Source: Rubrivivax sp. (GTDB lineage Bacteria > Pseudomonadota > Gammaproteobacteria > Burkholderiales > Burkholderiaceae_C). From it: DNA of 64,000 nucleotides. Both the position numbers and the translations under genes were made by a program. Every line of letters begins with the position of its first letter. The stretch's first letter is position 1. The DNA lies in assembly GCA_027491255.1 (NCBI GenBank), contig JAIXWM010000132.1, positions 1-64,000 of the forward strand, in the 5' to 3' direction. The notes below the pieces were generated by a model. That model ran no database searches and had not been told where the DNA came from. It saw only the letters and a program-made list of their open reading frames with translations. Shown in pieces: positions 27,613 to 38,541 of the stretch.

Positions 27613-28083
27613 TCAGGCGTCGTCCGGCCTGCGGACCATGAGGGACACGAGCTCACCGTTCACGTTTTCTGCACCGATCTCACGCCAGCCCAATCGCGCG
27701 TACAGGCGCTGCTGATCGGGGGTGTAGAGGTAGAGCGCGCTCACCCCGTGTCCAAAGGCGTGGGCCGTCAAGGCCGTCGTGACGCGGGAACCCAGGCCCT
27801 GGCGCCGGTGCTCTTCGAGCACGAAGATCTCGCCCAGCCAGTGCTTCTTGTCGGCGTGGTGCGCAAGCTCGTCGAGCTTGAGCGATCCTGTCGCCGCCAC
27901 TACGTTGTGGTCGTCGATCGCGACCACCGTGTGCGGGAACACCGCCGCAGACGCGCCGCTCTCCAGCCGCGCACGGATCAAGCGCCGATCAGACCAAGGG
28001 GGCAGCTCGCCCCAGGCGGAGTGAAGAGTCTCCGCCAGGGCATCGATCAGGTGTCGATGCTGCGCGAGCTTCTCTATGCGCAT
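27613..28083 (-). CDS. GNAT-family N-acetyltransferase
   Basis: A 156-residue acetyltransferase. The acetyl-CoA-binding motif A is EIFVLEEHRRQGLGSRV (Q/R-x-x-G-x-G/A), followed by LYLYTPDQQRLYARLGWREI, the family's motif B. Substrate unknown. It sits between two decayed gene fragments, so it may have arrived or been trapped during the rearrangement of this locus. Confidence 0.88.
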   Translation of the reverse strand: MRIEKLAQHRHLIDALAETLHSAWGELPPWSDRRLIRARLESGASAAVFPHTVVAIDDHNVVAATGSLKLDELAHHADKKHWLGEIFVLEEHRRQGLGSRVTTALTAHAFGHGVSALYLYTPDQQRLYARLGWREIGAENVNGELVSLMVRRPDDA

Positions 28084-28134
28084 GCTGTCGGGCCGGCAGG
28101 AGTGCAGCGGACCCGACCGGCCCCTGTACGGCGC

Positions 28135-28202
28135 TCAAATCCCATAAGTCTCGTAGGTGGTCGGGTGGAAGATCTCCTCCACCGCCAGGCGGCGCGACCA
28201 AA
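28135..28202 (-). pseudogene. 3' end of a decarboxylase-like gene (paralogue of 29556-30545)
   Basis: The minus strand reads LWSRRLAVEEIFHPTTYETYGI and a stop. The intact gene at 29556 ends LSSRRLAVDEIFHPATYETYAI. The substitutions show a diverged paralogue, not a recent copy. It is joined directly to a truncated DUF924 reading frame upstream. Confidence 0.8.
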
Positions 28203-28430
28203 GGCCGCGGGCGTGCCGAGATGGATGTTGTGCGAGAACTGATCCAGAACGATGACATCGGCCAGCCGTCCCTCGGGGCTCGAGCGCCAGCCGTAGAGCT
28301 CGTAGGCCTTTGCGGCCCCCAGCGTCTTCGCGAACCGGGCACGGATGGCCGAGTCCAGCGCGGGGTCGACCCGCCACCACTGAGCGGGCTTGAGTTCGTG
28401 GAACCACAAGGAGAGAACTTCTTGATGCAT
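28203..28430 (-). pseudogene. Truncated DUF924 gene
   Basis: The minus strand encodes the first 76 residues of a DUF924 protein (MHQEVLSLWFHELKPAQWW to NIHLGTPAAFG), clearly related to the intact gene at 26843-27379 but not identical. The match ends abruptly at about 28203 where sequence of a different gene begins. The frame runs on into unrelated sequence. Confidence 0.8.
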
Positions 28431-28571
28431 GGAGTCAACCGTCGGTTACGGCCTCGCATGCCATTCGACACCAACCGCGAAGGCCGCCGGTGCGAGACCG
28501 AGCGGCAGCGACACCACGGTTGACATCACCTCTCCTGTCGGGGCCGGGGTCAGGGAACAGGGCTGCGACCG

Positions 28572-29498
28572 TCAGGCCGCCTCCACCGGCCGCTGCGCGA
28601 ATCGCATCGAGAAGTCCACCGCCTTCACGTCCTTGATCAGCGCGCCCACCGAGATGCGGTCGACGCCGGTCTCGGCGCAGGCGCGCAGGGTCTCGAAGGT
28701 GACGCCGCCGGAGATCTCGAGGCTGCAGCGGCCACCGGCCATGCGCACCGCTTCGCGGATGGTTTCCAGCGGCATGTTGTCCAGCAGCACCATGGTCACG
28801 CCCGCGTCCAGCGCCTCCTGCAACTGACGCAGCGTCTCCACCTCCACCTGGATGAAGCTCGCGCGCGGCCCCACCGCCTGCGCGGCGCGGAAGGCGGCCG
28901 TCAGGCTGCCGGCGGCGGCGATGTGGTTCTCCTTGATCAGGATCGCGTCGTACAGGCCCATGCGGTGGTTCTTGCCACCGCCGCAGCGCACCGCGTACTT
29001 CTCGGCCAGGCGCAGCCCCGGCAGCGTCTTGCGCGTGTCGAGGATGGCCGCGCGCGTGCCCTGCACTTCGCCCACGTGGCGCGCCGTCTTGGTGGCCACC
29101 GCGCTCAGCGTCTGCAGGAAGTTCAGGCAGGTGCGCTCGGCGGTCAGCAGTTCGCGGGCCGGGCCGCGGATCTCCACGATCTTCTGCCCCGGCGTGCAGC
29201 GCTGCCCGTCGCGCACATGCCAGGTGGCCTGCGCGGTGGGCGAGAGCTGGCGCAGGACCTCCGTGACCCAGGGCTCGCCGCAGATCACGGCAGCCTCGCG
29301 GCAGACGATCGTGGCCAGCACCTGGCGTTCGGCCGGCACGAGTGCGGCGGTCAGGTCGCCGCTGCCCACGTCCTCGTCGAGCGCGCGCTTCACGTCGGTG
29401 GCCACGGTCTCGGGCGGCGGGGCTTGCAGGGCAGGCGCTGACGGAGTGTCAGCAGCCGATGGGGGCGTGGGGTGGGTGCTTATCGTCATGAACGTCAT
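28572..29498 (-). CDS. nadC: Nicotinate-nucleotide pyrophosphorylase (carboxylating)
   Basis: Quinolinate phosphoribosyltransferase, 308 residues, which makes nicotinate mononucleotide from quinolinate in NAD synthesis. Signatures: EDVGSGDLTA near the start, LTAERTCLNFLQTLSAVAT, ILDTRKTLPGLRLAEKYAV, GGGKNHRMGLYDAILIKENH and DNMPLETIREAV, SGGVTFETLR, GVDRISVGALIKD. All active-site Arg, Lys, Asp and Glu segments are present. The N-terminal 30 residues are a Pro/Ala-rich extension. nadA and nadB are not in the window; the neighbours are aromatic-acid catabolism genes and a fragment of a second nadC. Confidence 0.95.
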   Translation of the reverse strand: MTFMTISTHPTPPSAADTPSAPALQAPPPETVATDVKRALDEDVGSGDLTAALVPAERQVLATIVCREAAVICGEPWVTEVLRQLSPTAQATWHVRDGQRCTPGQKIVEIRGPARELLTAERTCLNFLQTLSAVATKTARHVGEVQGTRAAILDTRKTLPGLRLAEKYAVRCGGGKNHRMGLYDAILIKENHIAAAGSLTAAFRAAQAVGPRASFIQVEVETLRQLQEALDAGVTMVLLDNMPLETIREAVRMAGGRCSLEISGGVTFETLRACAETGVDRISVGALIKDVKAVDFSMRFAQRPVEAA

Positions 29499-29555
29499 TG
29501 TCCTGAGTGCCTCTCACACGGGCAGCCCGGCCCTGGCGGAAGAACTCCCCGCTGA

Positions 29556-30545
29556 TCAGATCGCGTAGGTCTCGTACGTTGCCGGGTGGAAGATCTCGTC
29601 CACCGCCAGACGGCGTGACGACAAGCCCTGCGCGTGATGATGGCGCAGGAAAGTCTCGAGCGTGGCGCGGTTTCGCCCCACGCCGTAGGACCAGAAATCC
29701 TCGCCCAGGGTCTCGCGCGCGGCCTTGAGCTGCTCTTCCACGAAGGGCAGCGTCACCTTGGTGGCCGAGGTGTCGGACAGCGCCTCCAGTGCCGCGGCCT
29801 TGGCCTGCGTGAAGGCCTTGAGCACGGCGCCCGGCAGCCAGGGATGCTGCTCGGCCAGGGTCTTGCGCACACCCACCACGTGCATGATGGGAAAGATGCC
29901 GGTGCGGCGGTAGTAGTCCTTGGCCACGGCGGTCGGGTCGTCGAACAGCCAGCCCACGTTCGGGTTGGCCAGCGCCTGCGGGCCGGGCGGGCGCGGGGCC
30001 ATGAAGCCGTCGATGTCGCCGCGGTCCAGCAGCTCGGTGATGGTGGTCCCCTCGGGCGCGTTCTCCAGGCGTACGCCCGGCGGCAGCTTCAGCGCGATCT
30101 TCTCCGGACGGCCCGGCGTCTCGATGCCGCCGCGCACCCAGGTCACGTCCTCGGGCGCGACGCCGTAGTCGTCGTGCAGGATGGCACGCGCCCAGACGTT
30201 GGCGCTGAGCTGGTACTCGGGCAGGCCCACCCGCCGGCCCTTCAGGTCCTCGGGGCGGCGGATGCGGTCCTTGCGCACGTAGATCGACGTGTGGCGGAAG
30301 GCGCGCGACAGGAACACCGGCACCGCCACGTACGGGCAGTCGCCCTGCGCGGTCTTGACCGTGTAGCTCGAGAACGACAGCTCGCAGATGTCGAACTCGC
30401 GCCCGCGCATGGCACGGAAGAACATCTCCTCGGGGTACAGCGTCATGTAGACCGGGTCGACGCCGTCGATCTGCACGCGGCCGTCGAGCAAGGCGCGCGT
30501 GCGGTCGTAGTCGCCCATGGCGACGGAGAGCTGGAGCTTGCTCAT
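29556..30545 (-). CDS. 4,5-dihydroxyphthalate decarboxylase-like protein
   Basis: A 329-residue protein of the Pht5/periplasmic-binding-protein-like fold that includes 4,5-dihydroxyphthalate decarboxylase. Segments LSVAMGDYDRTRALLDGRV, EEMFFRAMRGREFDICELSF, RRPEDLKGRRVGLPEYQ and EIFHPATYETYAI are characteristic; there is no signal peptide, which favours the cytoplasmic enzyme over a transport receptor. It follows the Rieske oxygenase gene by 16 bases. In the phthalate pathway it would remove CO2 from the catechol diacid to give protocatechuate. Confidence 0.85.
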   Translation of the reverse strand: MSKLQLSVAMGDYDRTRALLDGRVQIDGVDPVYMTLYPEEMFFRAMRGREFDICELSFSSYTVKTAQGDCPYVAVPVFLSRAFRHTSIYVRKDRIRRPEDLKGRRVGLPEYQLSANVWARAILHDDYGVAPEDVTWVRGGIETPGRPEKIALKLPPGVRLENAPEGTTITELLDRGDIDGFMAPRPPGPQALANPNVGWLFDDPTAVAKDYYRRTGIFPIMHVVGVRKTLAEQHPWLPGAVLKAFTQAKAAALEALSDTSATKVTLPFVEEQLKAARETLGEDFWSYGVGRNRATLETFLRHHHAQGLSSRRLAVDEIFHPATYETYAI

Positions 30546-30561
30546 GGTGGCGGTCTCGGGC

Positions 30562-31881
30562 TCAGGCCTTGACGGCGTAGGAGGGTTCGAAGGTGCCCGC
30601 GGCTGCGGACTCGGCCCAGACCGGCGCCACCGGATGGTCACGCCAGTCCACCGCCTTGGGCACGATGGCCTGGAAGGCGCAGGTGCCCCGCGGCGCGGCC
30701 AGCGGCCCGGTGCCGACGGCCAGGCTGCCCGCCGCGAAGGCGCGGGCCGCGTCGATCATCTTGCGCCGGAACTCGACGATCGCCAGATCGCTCGCGCCCA
30801 GGCGTTCCCGCATGCGGTCGGCGACCGGGCCCATGCTGACCCACATGGCCAGGTCCTGGTTAGGAAAGCCGCTGATGCCCGTGAAGTTGCCCGCCTTCAT
30901 CGCCGCGCGGTCCTGCCAGAAGCGGTTGTCGTGCGTGCGCAGCGGCCGGTAGCGCTCGTCCAGATCCACCCCCACGGTCTGGCGCAGGAAGCGGCGCCAG
31001 GTCTCGGTCTCGGGCGTGCGCGAGGGGTGCCCCCAGGCGATGAAATAGAACGCCGTGTTCGTGTCGTCCATCGGCACGTTCACGTTGGCCACGTTGTACT
31101 GGTCGTTCGGCGGGATCAGCACCGTGTACGGCGCCACGAACACCGAGGAGCGCACGTAGTCGTGCGTGCCGGCGTTCTGGATCGGGCGCCGGATCGCGGC
31201 GTAGCGGAAGCCCCAATCGGTGGCCATCACCTGCAGCCGCGGCGCCTTGTCCGTCGACGGGCGCAGCCACAGCTGCGCGGTGGCCTTGGCGCCATCCACA
31301 CGCGCCGGCACGAAGTCCGACGAATGCAGGCTGGAGCTGTGCGCGGAATCGATGGCTCCCTCCAGCACCTGCGCCCAGTTGCACGGCAGCAGCACCTTGG
31401 CGATGCTGACACGCACCTCGGCCGTCGGAGCCCAGGGGGGTGGCACGAAGGGCGGCACCTGGTCGGCGGGGCCGAACCACGCCCAGACCATGCCGCCCCA
31501 CTCCTGCACCGGGTAGGCACGGTGCTGGACGCGCTCGGTCAGGCCGCTGGCCGCCGGCTCCGAGACCATCTCGAGCACGCGGCCCTCGACGTCGAACTTC
31601 CAGCCGTGATAGAGGCAGCGCAGGCCGCCCTCCTCGTTGCGGCCGTAGACGAGCGAGGCCCGCCGGTGGGGGCACTGCTCCTCCAGCACGCCGAGCCGGC
31701 CGTCGCTGTCACGAAAGACGACGAGGTCTTCGCCGTAGACGCGTGCGTGCACCGGCGTGCCGTCGGGCTCGGCGACCTCCTCGAGAAGGCACACCGGCGT
31801 CCAGTGCCGGCGCATGAGCTGGCCCATCGTCGCCTCGCCGGTGACGCGGCAAAGCAAGTCGTTGTCCTGCGCGCTGATCAT
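30562..31881 (-). CDS. Rieske oxygenase large subunit (phthalate 4,5-dioxygenase type)
   Basis: A 439-residue terminal oxygenase. The Rieske [2Fe-2S] centre is CPHRRASLVYGR with the second pair CLYHGW near residues 70-92; the mononuclear iron site is IDSAHSSSLHSSDF (D-x2-H-x4-H). The length and the single-subunit arrangement match the phthalate/OhpA branch. Partner reductase and dehydrogenase genes are transcribed divergently from about 33.0 kb. Likely to dihydroxylate an aromatic or pyridine dicarboxylate; the exact substrate is inference. Confidence 0.92.
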   Translation of the reverse strand: MISAQDNDLLCRVTGEATMGQLMRRHWTPVCLLEEVAEPDGTPVHARVYGEDLVVFRDSDGRLGVLEEQCPHRRASLVYGRNEEGGLRCLYHGWKFDVEGRVLEMVSEPAASGLTERVQHRAYPVQEWGGMVWAWFGPADQVPPFVPPPWAPTAEVRVSIAKVLLPCNWAQVLEGAIDSAHSSSLHSSDFVPARVDGAKATAQLWLRPSTDKAPRLQVMATDWGFRYAAIRRPIQNAGTHDYVRSSVFVAPYTVLIPPNDQYNVANVNVPMDDTNTAFYFIAWGHPSRTPETETWRRFLRQTVGVDLDERYRPLRTHDNRFWQDRAAMKAGNFTGISGFPNQDLAMWVSMGPVADRMRERLGASDLAIVEFRRKMIDAARAFAAGSLAVGTGPLAAPRGTCAFQAIVPKAVDWRDHPVAPVWAESAAAGTFEPSYAVKA

Positions 31882-31894
31882 CGCCGCCGCGTCC

Positions 31895-32878
31895 TCACTC
31901 CGCCTTCAGGCTGGCCACCCGCGCCGCGCGCGCCATGGCCTCGTTCTCGCGCTCGATCACGCGCCCGTACTCGGCCGGGCCGGCGCCCACCGCGTCGATG
32001 GCCTGGACCTGGAAGACGCGCACCACCTCGGGGTGCTTGACCACTTCGGCGATCTCGCGGCTCAGGCGGTCGATGGCGGACTGGGGCGTGCCGGCTGCGG
32101 CCATCGCTCCGATGACGCCGGAGAAATCAAAGCCGGGGATCGTCTCCGCGATGGCCGGAATCTCGGGCGCCTGGCTGGAGCGTGTGGCGGCATTGCTCGC
32201 CAGCACCCGCGCCTGCCCGTTCTTCACGAAACCCGCCATCGAGGGGAGCGCCGCCACCGAGAACTCGACCTGTCCGCCGATCAGGGCCGGCGTGGACTGC
32301 CCCGAGCCGCGGTAGGGCACGTGGCGGATGTCGAGGTTGAGCGCCGCTTTCAGCGCCTCCATCGTCAGGTGGTGCGTGCTGCCGATGCCCGAGGAGCCGT
32401 AGGCGAACTCGCCCGGCTTGGACCGCGCCAGCGCGACGAACTCCTGGAAAGTGTTGACGCCGGTCTTCGGGTGCGCAACGACGAACAGCGGCGAGCGCGC
32501 GATCAGCGCCGCCGGCAGGATGTCGACCCCATAGCGGTAGGGCATGGCCTTGTTCACCAGCGGCGTGATCGACAGCATCGAGCCGTCGGACACGATGTAG
32601 GAGTGCCCGTCGCCAGGGCTGCTCTGCTGCAGCGCCTGCCAGGCCACCACGCCGTTGCCACCCGGCTTGTTCTCGACCACGACGTTCTGACCCAGACGCT
32701 CGGTCAGGCGCTGCGCGACCACGCGCGCCACCGTGTCGGGCAGGCCGCCCGGCGCATAGGGCACGATGAACTTCACCGGCTTGCTCGGCCAGGGGGCCTG
32801 GGCCTGGGCCAGGCCCGTGGACAAGGCGAGGAAGGCGCCCGCGGCGCAGGCAAGGGCTATCAGGTTTCTGCGGTGCAT
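31895..32878 (-). CDS. Bug/TctC-family receptor of the phthalate-type cluster
   Basis: Periplasmic receptor of 327 residues with signal peptide (cleaved after AQAQ) and family motifs KFIVPYAPGGLPDTVARVV, VVENKPGGNG, VPYRGSGQSTPALIGGQ. Fourteen bases upstream of the Rieske oxygenase gene, so it probably captures the aromatic acid that the operon degrades. Confidence 0.92.
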   Translation of the reverse strand: MHRRNLIALACAAGAFLALSTGLAQAQAPWPSKPVKFIVPYAPGGLPDTVARVVAQRLTERLGQNVVVENKPGGNGVVAWQALQQSSPGDGHSYIVSDGSMLSITPLVNKAMPYRYGVDILPAALIARSPLFVVAHPKTGVNTFQEFVALARSKPGEFAYGSSGIGSTHHLTMEALKAALNLDIRHVPYRGSGQSTPALIGGQVEFSVAALPSMAGFVKNGQARVLASNAATRSSQAPEIPAIAETIPGFDFSGVIGAMAAAGTPQSAIDRLSREIAEVVKHPEVVRVFQVQAIDAVGAGPAEYGRVIERENEAMARAARVASLKAE

Positions 32879-33042
32879 GAGGGATCCTCGGGAGTGGAAC
32901 GGGTGCCGGATCCGCGGTGGCCGGCGCAGCAGCCCGCGACCGGGCTTGCTCGATAATCGGGCCGCGCGTATGTCCTGGTGTCGAGGCGGGAAACCCGTGA
33001 CTGTAGCGAACCGCTGTCCAGGCCCGCGTCCCCAAGACCTCC

Positions 33043-34011
33043 ATGTCCACGCAGAACACTCCCCTGATCGTGCGCGTCGCACGCGCGGAACCAGCCGCCC
33101 GCGACATCCAGCTCTTCGAGTTGCGGGCGCCGGACGGCGGTGAACTGCCCCCCTTCACCGCCGGCGCGCACCTGCGCGTGAAGACGCCCGCGGGCGACCA
33201 GCGCCACTATTCGCTTTGCAACGACCCGGCCGAACGAGACCGGTACTGCATCGCCGTGAAGCGCGAAGCTGCGGGGCGCGGCGGCTCCCGCAGCCTGGTC
33301 GACGGGGTGTACGCGGGCGATCTGCTCGAAGTCTGCGCGCCCCAGAACCAGTTCGAGCTCGACCCACGCGCGCGCAGCCTGCTCCTGGTGGCCGGCGGCA
33401 TCGGCCTGACACCGCTGATGGCGATGGCACGCGCCCTGCGGGCCGAGGGCACGCGCCGGTTTCGTCTGGTGGTGCTGACGCGCGACGAAGCGTCCACACC
33501 CTTCCTGGACGAGTTGCGCAGCCCCGAATTCGCACCCCACGTCACGCTCCACCATGACGGCGGTGACCCGGCCCGCAGCCTCGATCTGTGGCCGCTGCTC
33601 GAGAAGCCCGGCAGCGCCACGGGCGTGCACGTCTATTGCTGCGGCCCCAAGCCGCTGATGGACGCGGTGCGCGACATGACCGGGCACTGGAGTTCGGCCG
33701 CCGTGCACTTCGAGAGCTTCGGGGCCGACACCGCACCGCGCGCCGAGGACACCGCCTTCGAGGTGCAGTTGGCGCGCAGCGGCCGCTGCCTGACCGTGCC
33801 GCCCGGGCGCACGCTGCTGCAGACCCTGCGCGAGCAAGGCCTGGAGGTGCCCTCCTCCTGCGAAAGCGGCACCTGCGGCTCCTGCCGCACCGGGCTGCTC
33901 GGCGGCGAGGCCGACCACCGCGACCTGGTGCTGCTGGACGAGCAGAAGTCTTCGCAGATCATGGTCTGCGTGTCGCGCGCCGCGCGCGGCCCGCTGGTCC
34001 TGGACCTGTGA
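33043..34011 (+). CDS. Phthalate dioxygenase reductase-like protein (PDR/VanB family)
   Basis: A 322-residue iron-sulfur flavoprotein that passes electrons from NADH to the Rieske oxygenase. Order: flavin-binding barrel with HYSLCNDP, NAD domain with LLVAGGIGLTPLMAMA, and a C-terminal plant-type ferredoxin CESGTCGSCRTG plus a later Cys (MVCVSRA). Domain order is that of phthalate dioxygenase reductase. The next gene starts within its stop codon (GTGA). Confidence 0.93.
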   Translation: MSTQNTPLIVRVARAEPAARDIQLFELRAPDGGELPPFTAGAHLRVKTPAGDQRHYSLCNDPAERDRYCIAVKREAAGRGGSRSLVDGVYAGDLLEVCAPQNQFELDPRARSLLLVAGGIGLTPLMAMARALRAEGTRRFRLVVLTRDEASTPFLDELRSPEFAPHVTLHHDGGDPARSLDLWPLLEKPGSATGVHVYCCGPKPLMDAVRDMTGHWSSAAVHFESFGADTAPRAEDTAFEVQLARSGRCLTVPPGRTLLQTLREQGLEVPSSCESGTCGSCRTGLLGGEADHRDLVLLDEQKSSQIMVCVSRAARGPLVLDL

Positions 34012-35249
34012 GGCTCCAGCCTTTGCCGGCCCACGCGTCGGCCCCGCTGCGCATCGGCGTCGTCGGTCTCGGGCGCGCCTTCACGCTGATGCTGCCGACC
34101 TTCGAGCAGGACCCGCGCGTGCGCCTCGTGGCGGCACACGACCCGCGCCCCGGCGCGCAGGCTGCGTTCACGGCGCGCTTCGGCGGTCGCGCGCACGACA
34201 GCGCCGAGGCCGTCTGCGCCGACCCCGCGGTCGAGTGGGTCTACGTGGCCACGCCGCACCAGATGCATGCCGAACATGCGGTGCAGGCTGCACGCCACGG
34301 CAAGCACGTCCTGGTCGAAAAGCCGATGGCACTGAGCCTGGAGGACTGCACGCGCATGATCGAGGCCTGCGCGCAGGCAGGCACCCAGCTCCTTGTCGGC
34401 CACAGCCACAGCTTCAACGCACCCGTGCTGCGCGCGCGCCGGCTCATCGACAGCGGCCGCTTCGGGGCCGTTCGCATGCTGCACGCCATGCAGTACACCG
34501 ACTTCCTCTACCGGCCGCGCCGGCCCGAGGAACTCGACACGGCGCGGGGCGGTGGCGTGGCCTTCAGCCAGGCGGCGCACCAGGTCGACATCGTGCGGCT
34601 GCTGGCCGGAAGCCCGGTCGAGCGCGTGCGCGCCTACACCGGCCGCTGGGATCCGCAAAGACCCACCGAGGGCGCCTACAGCGCCCTGCTCGGCTTTGCC
34701 GGCGGCGCTTTCGCGAGCCTGACCTACAACGGCTACGGCCACTACGACACCGACGCGCTCATGGAAGGCGTCGGCGAAATGGGCCGACCCAAACCCGCCG
34801 GCGCGCACCAGCGCACCCGGGCACGCCTGCAATCGGTGCTGGAGGCCGCAGGCCCCGAAGGCGCCGCAGCGGCCGAAGCAGCCGAGGCCGCCCTGAAGGC
34901 CGAGCGCAACTTCGGCGGCAGCCTCCACGAGGCTGCGCCCGCCGACGCACCCGAGGCCTGCCAGCACTTCGGACCCGTCATCGTCAGCTGCGAGCGCGCC
35001 GACCTGCGGCTGACGCCCCACGGCGTCGAGGTGATCGACCTCAGCGGCACCCGCTTCGAGCCGGCACCGGTGCCGGCTGTCCCGCGCGCCGAGGTGATCG
35101 ACGAACTCTGGGCCGTCGCACGCGAGGGCGCGGCCCCCGTGCACGGCGGCGCCTGGTCGCGCGACACGCTGGCCGTGTGCCTGGCCATGCTGGAATCCCA
35201 GCGCCTGGGCACCGACGTCGCGCCGGCGCTTCAGGGGGCTCCGGCCTGA
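34008..35249 (+). CDS. Gfo/Idh/MocA oxidoreductase (phthalate dihydrodiol dehydrogenase-like)
   Basis: An NAD(P)-dependent dehydrogenase, 413 residues. Rossmann motif RIGVVGLGRAF, then HGKHVLVEKPMALS (EKP motif) and HSHSFNAPVLRARRL. Pht4, the 4,5-dihydro-4,5-dihydroxyphthalate dehydrogenase of pseudomonads, belongs to this family. The GTG start at 34008 overlaps the stop of the reductase. An Ala/Glu-rich stretch near residue 285 is an insertion relative to short family members. Confidence 0.88.
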   Translation: MRLQPLPAHASAPLRIGVVGLGRAFTLMLPTFEQDPRVRLVAAHDPRPGAQAAFTARFGGRAHDSAEAVCADPAVEWVYVATPHQMHAEHAVQAARHGKHVLVEKPMALSLEDCTRMIEACAQAGTQLLVGHSHSFNAPVLRARRLIDSGRFGAVRMLHAMQYTDFLYRPRRPEELDTARGGGVAFSQAAHQVDIVRLLAGSPVERVRAYTGRWDPQRPTEGAYSALLGFAGGAFASLTYNGYGHYDTDALMEGVGEMGRPKPAGAHQRTRARLQSVLEAAGPEGAAAAEAAEAALKAERNFGGSLHEAAPADAPEACQHFGPVIVSCERADLRLTPHGVEVIDLSGTRFEPAPVPAVPRAEVIDELWAVAREGAAPVHGGAWSRDTLAVCLAMLESQRLGTDVAPALQGAPA

Positions 35250-35569
35250 GCGCGGACGCGCAACTGGTCTGAACGCGAACGCGCGCAGGCGCGGCTGGCC
35301 TCCTGGCGCGCTCCCTCCCCCCCGGGAAACGGCGGGCCTCAGAGACCAAGCTGGAGGTCATCGGCACATCGGCGACAGCGTTGCCCCCTGCGCAAGGCCC
35401 CTTCGCCTAGAATCAAACAGTCCGGACCTTCCAGTCGCCCGGGCAGCGCCGAACCCGGCGCACTCCCCTGACCCTCGCGCCTTCGGACTGGTGGGACCCG
35501 CGTGCAACACACGCCGGGCTCACGGCAGGCAGCGAACCACGGCCCCCCCCCACACGGGCCTTTCCGCGA
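35250..35569. other. Non-coding region upstream of rhlE
   Basis: A 320-base stretch with no supported gene. A TAGAAT box at 35408-35413 could be a -10 element, but no -35 sits at the right distance (TTGCCC at 35381 is 21 bases away). That would give rhlE a long leader of about 150 bases, which is common for RNA-helicase genes that control their own mRNA. Confidence 0.35.
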
Positions 35570-36949
35570 ATGAACTTCACTGAACTCGGCCTGGCCGAGC
35601 CGCTCCTGCGCGCCGTGCGCGACCAGGGCTACGACATCCCCACCCCGATCCAGGCGCAGGCGATCCCGGCTGTGCTGAAAGGCGGCGACCTGATGGCCGG
35701 CGCGCAGACCGGCACCGGCAAGACCGCCGGCTTCACGCTGCCGATGCTGCACCGCCTGGCAGCCCAGGGCCCCAAGCGCGACGCAAGGGGCCGTGTTGCC
35801 ATCCGCGCGCTCATCCTCACCCCCACGCGCGAACTGGCCGCGCAGGTCGAGGAGAGCGTGCGCACCTACGGCAAGTACCTGCCGCTGACGAGCATGGTGA
35901 TGTTCGGCGGCGTGGGCATGCAGCCGCAGGTCGACCGCCTGCGCAAGGGTGTGGACATCCTGGTGGCCACGCCCGGGCGGCTGCTCGACCACCATCAGCA
36001 GGGCACCCTCGACCTGAAGCATGTGGAGATCTTCGTCCTCGACGAGGCCGACCGCATGCTGGACATGGGCTTCATCCACGACATCAAGAAGGTCCTGGCC
36101 ATCCTGCCGGTCCAGAAGCAGAGCCTGCTGTTCTCGGCCACCTTCAGCGACGACATCAAGGCCCTGGCCGACCGCCTGCTGAACCAGCCGGCGCTGATCG
36201 AGGTGGCACGTCGCAACGCCACCGCCGACACGATCGCGCAGAAGGTCCACCCCGTGGGCCGTGAGCGCAAGAAGGAGTTGCTGGCGCACCTGATCAAGGG
36301 CGGCGACTGGCACCAGGTGCTGGTGTTCACGCGCATGAAGCACGGCGCGAACCGGCTCACCGAGTACCTGAACGACCACGGCATCAGCGCCATGGCCATC
36401 CACGGCAACAAGAGCCAGGGTGCACGCACCAAGGCGCTGGCCGACTTCAAGAGCGGCGACCTGCAGGTGCTGGTGGCCACCGACATCGCCGCGCGCGGCA
36501 TCGACATCGACCAGTTGCCGCACGTCGTCAACTTCGAGCTGCCCAACGTGCCCGAGGACTACGTGCACCGCATCGGCCGCACCGGCCGTGCCGGGGCGAC
36601 CGGCGAGGCCGTCTCGCTGGTGTGCGTGGACGAGGACATCTTCCTGCGCGACATCGAGAAGCTGATCAGGCGCAGCATCCCGCGCGAAACAGTCCCCGGC
36701 TTCGAGCCGCCCGCGGGTGAGAAAGCCGAACCCATCGTCCTCGGGCGCATGACCATCGGCGTCGGCGGCACGCGCCGGGGTGGTGGTGGCGGGGGTGGCG
36801 GTGGTGGTCGCCCGCACTCGGGGTCGGGCGCCGGCCGCCCGGGCTCTGGATCTCGGCCCGCATCTGCAGGCGGGCGACCTGGCGGCGGCGGCGGTGGCGG
36901 CGGACGCCCCGGCGGCCCGGCCCGGCCCGGCGGAAGCGGCCGTCGCTGA
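35570..36949 (+). CDS. rhlE: DEAD-box RNA helicase (RhlE type)
   Basis: A 459-residue ATP-dependent RNA helicase. Motifs in order: Q motif ([14 protein letters not shown] with [10 protein letters not shown]), [12 protein letters not shown], Ia [46 protein letters not shown] and [10 protein letters not shown]. The C-terminal ~60 residues are Gly/Arg/Pro-rich, as in RhlE proteins, and bind RNA non-specifically. Involved in ribosome maturation and mRNA turnover, especially in the cold. Confidence 0.92.
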   Translation: MNFTELGLAEPLLRAVRDQGYDIPTPIQAQAIPAVLKGGDLMAGAQTGTGKTAGFTLPMLHRLAAQGPKRDARGRVAIRALILTPTRELAAQVEESVRTYGKYLPLTSMVMFGGVGMQPQVDRLRKGVDILVATPGRLLDHHQQGTLDLKHVEIFVLDEADRMLDMGFIHDIKKVLAILPVQKQSLLFSATFSDDIKALADRLLNQPALIEVARRNATADTIAQKVHPVGRERKKELLAHLIKGGDWHQVLVFTRMKHGANRLTEYLNDHGISAMAIHGNKSQGARTKALADFKSGDLQVLVATDIAARGIDIDQLPHVVNFELPNVPEDYVHRIGRTGRAGATGEAVSLVCVDEDIFLRDIEKLIRRSIPRETVPGFEPPAGEKAEPIVLGRMTIGVGGTRRGGGGGGGGGGRPHSGSGAGRPGSGSRPASAGGRPGGGGGGGGRPGGPARPGGSGRR

Positions 36950-37023
36950 GCCTGCGAAGAGTTCCCCGCCCGGGCCCGATCTGGGTCTGGTGAGCGCCCG
37001 GTAAGGGCCCGGTCAGGGCTTGG

Positions 37024-38541
<1,518 letters not shown>

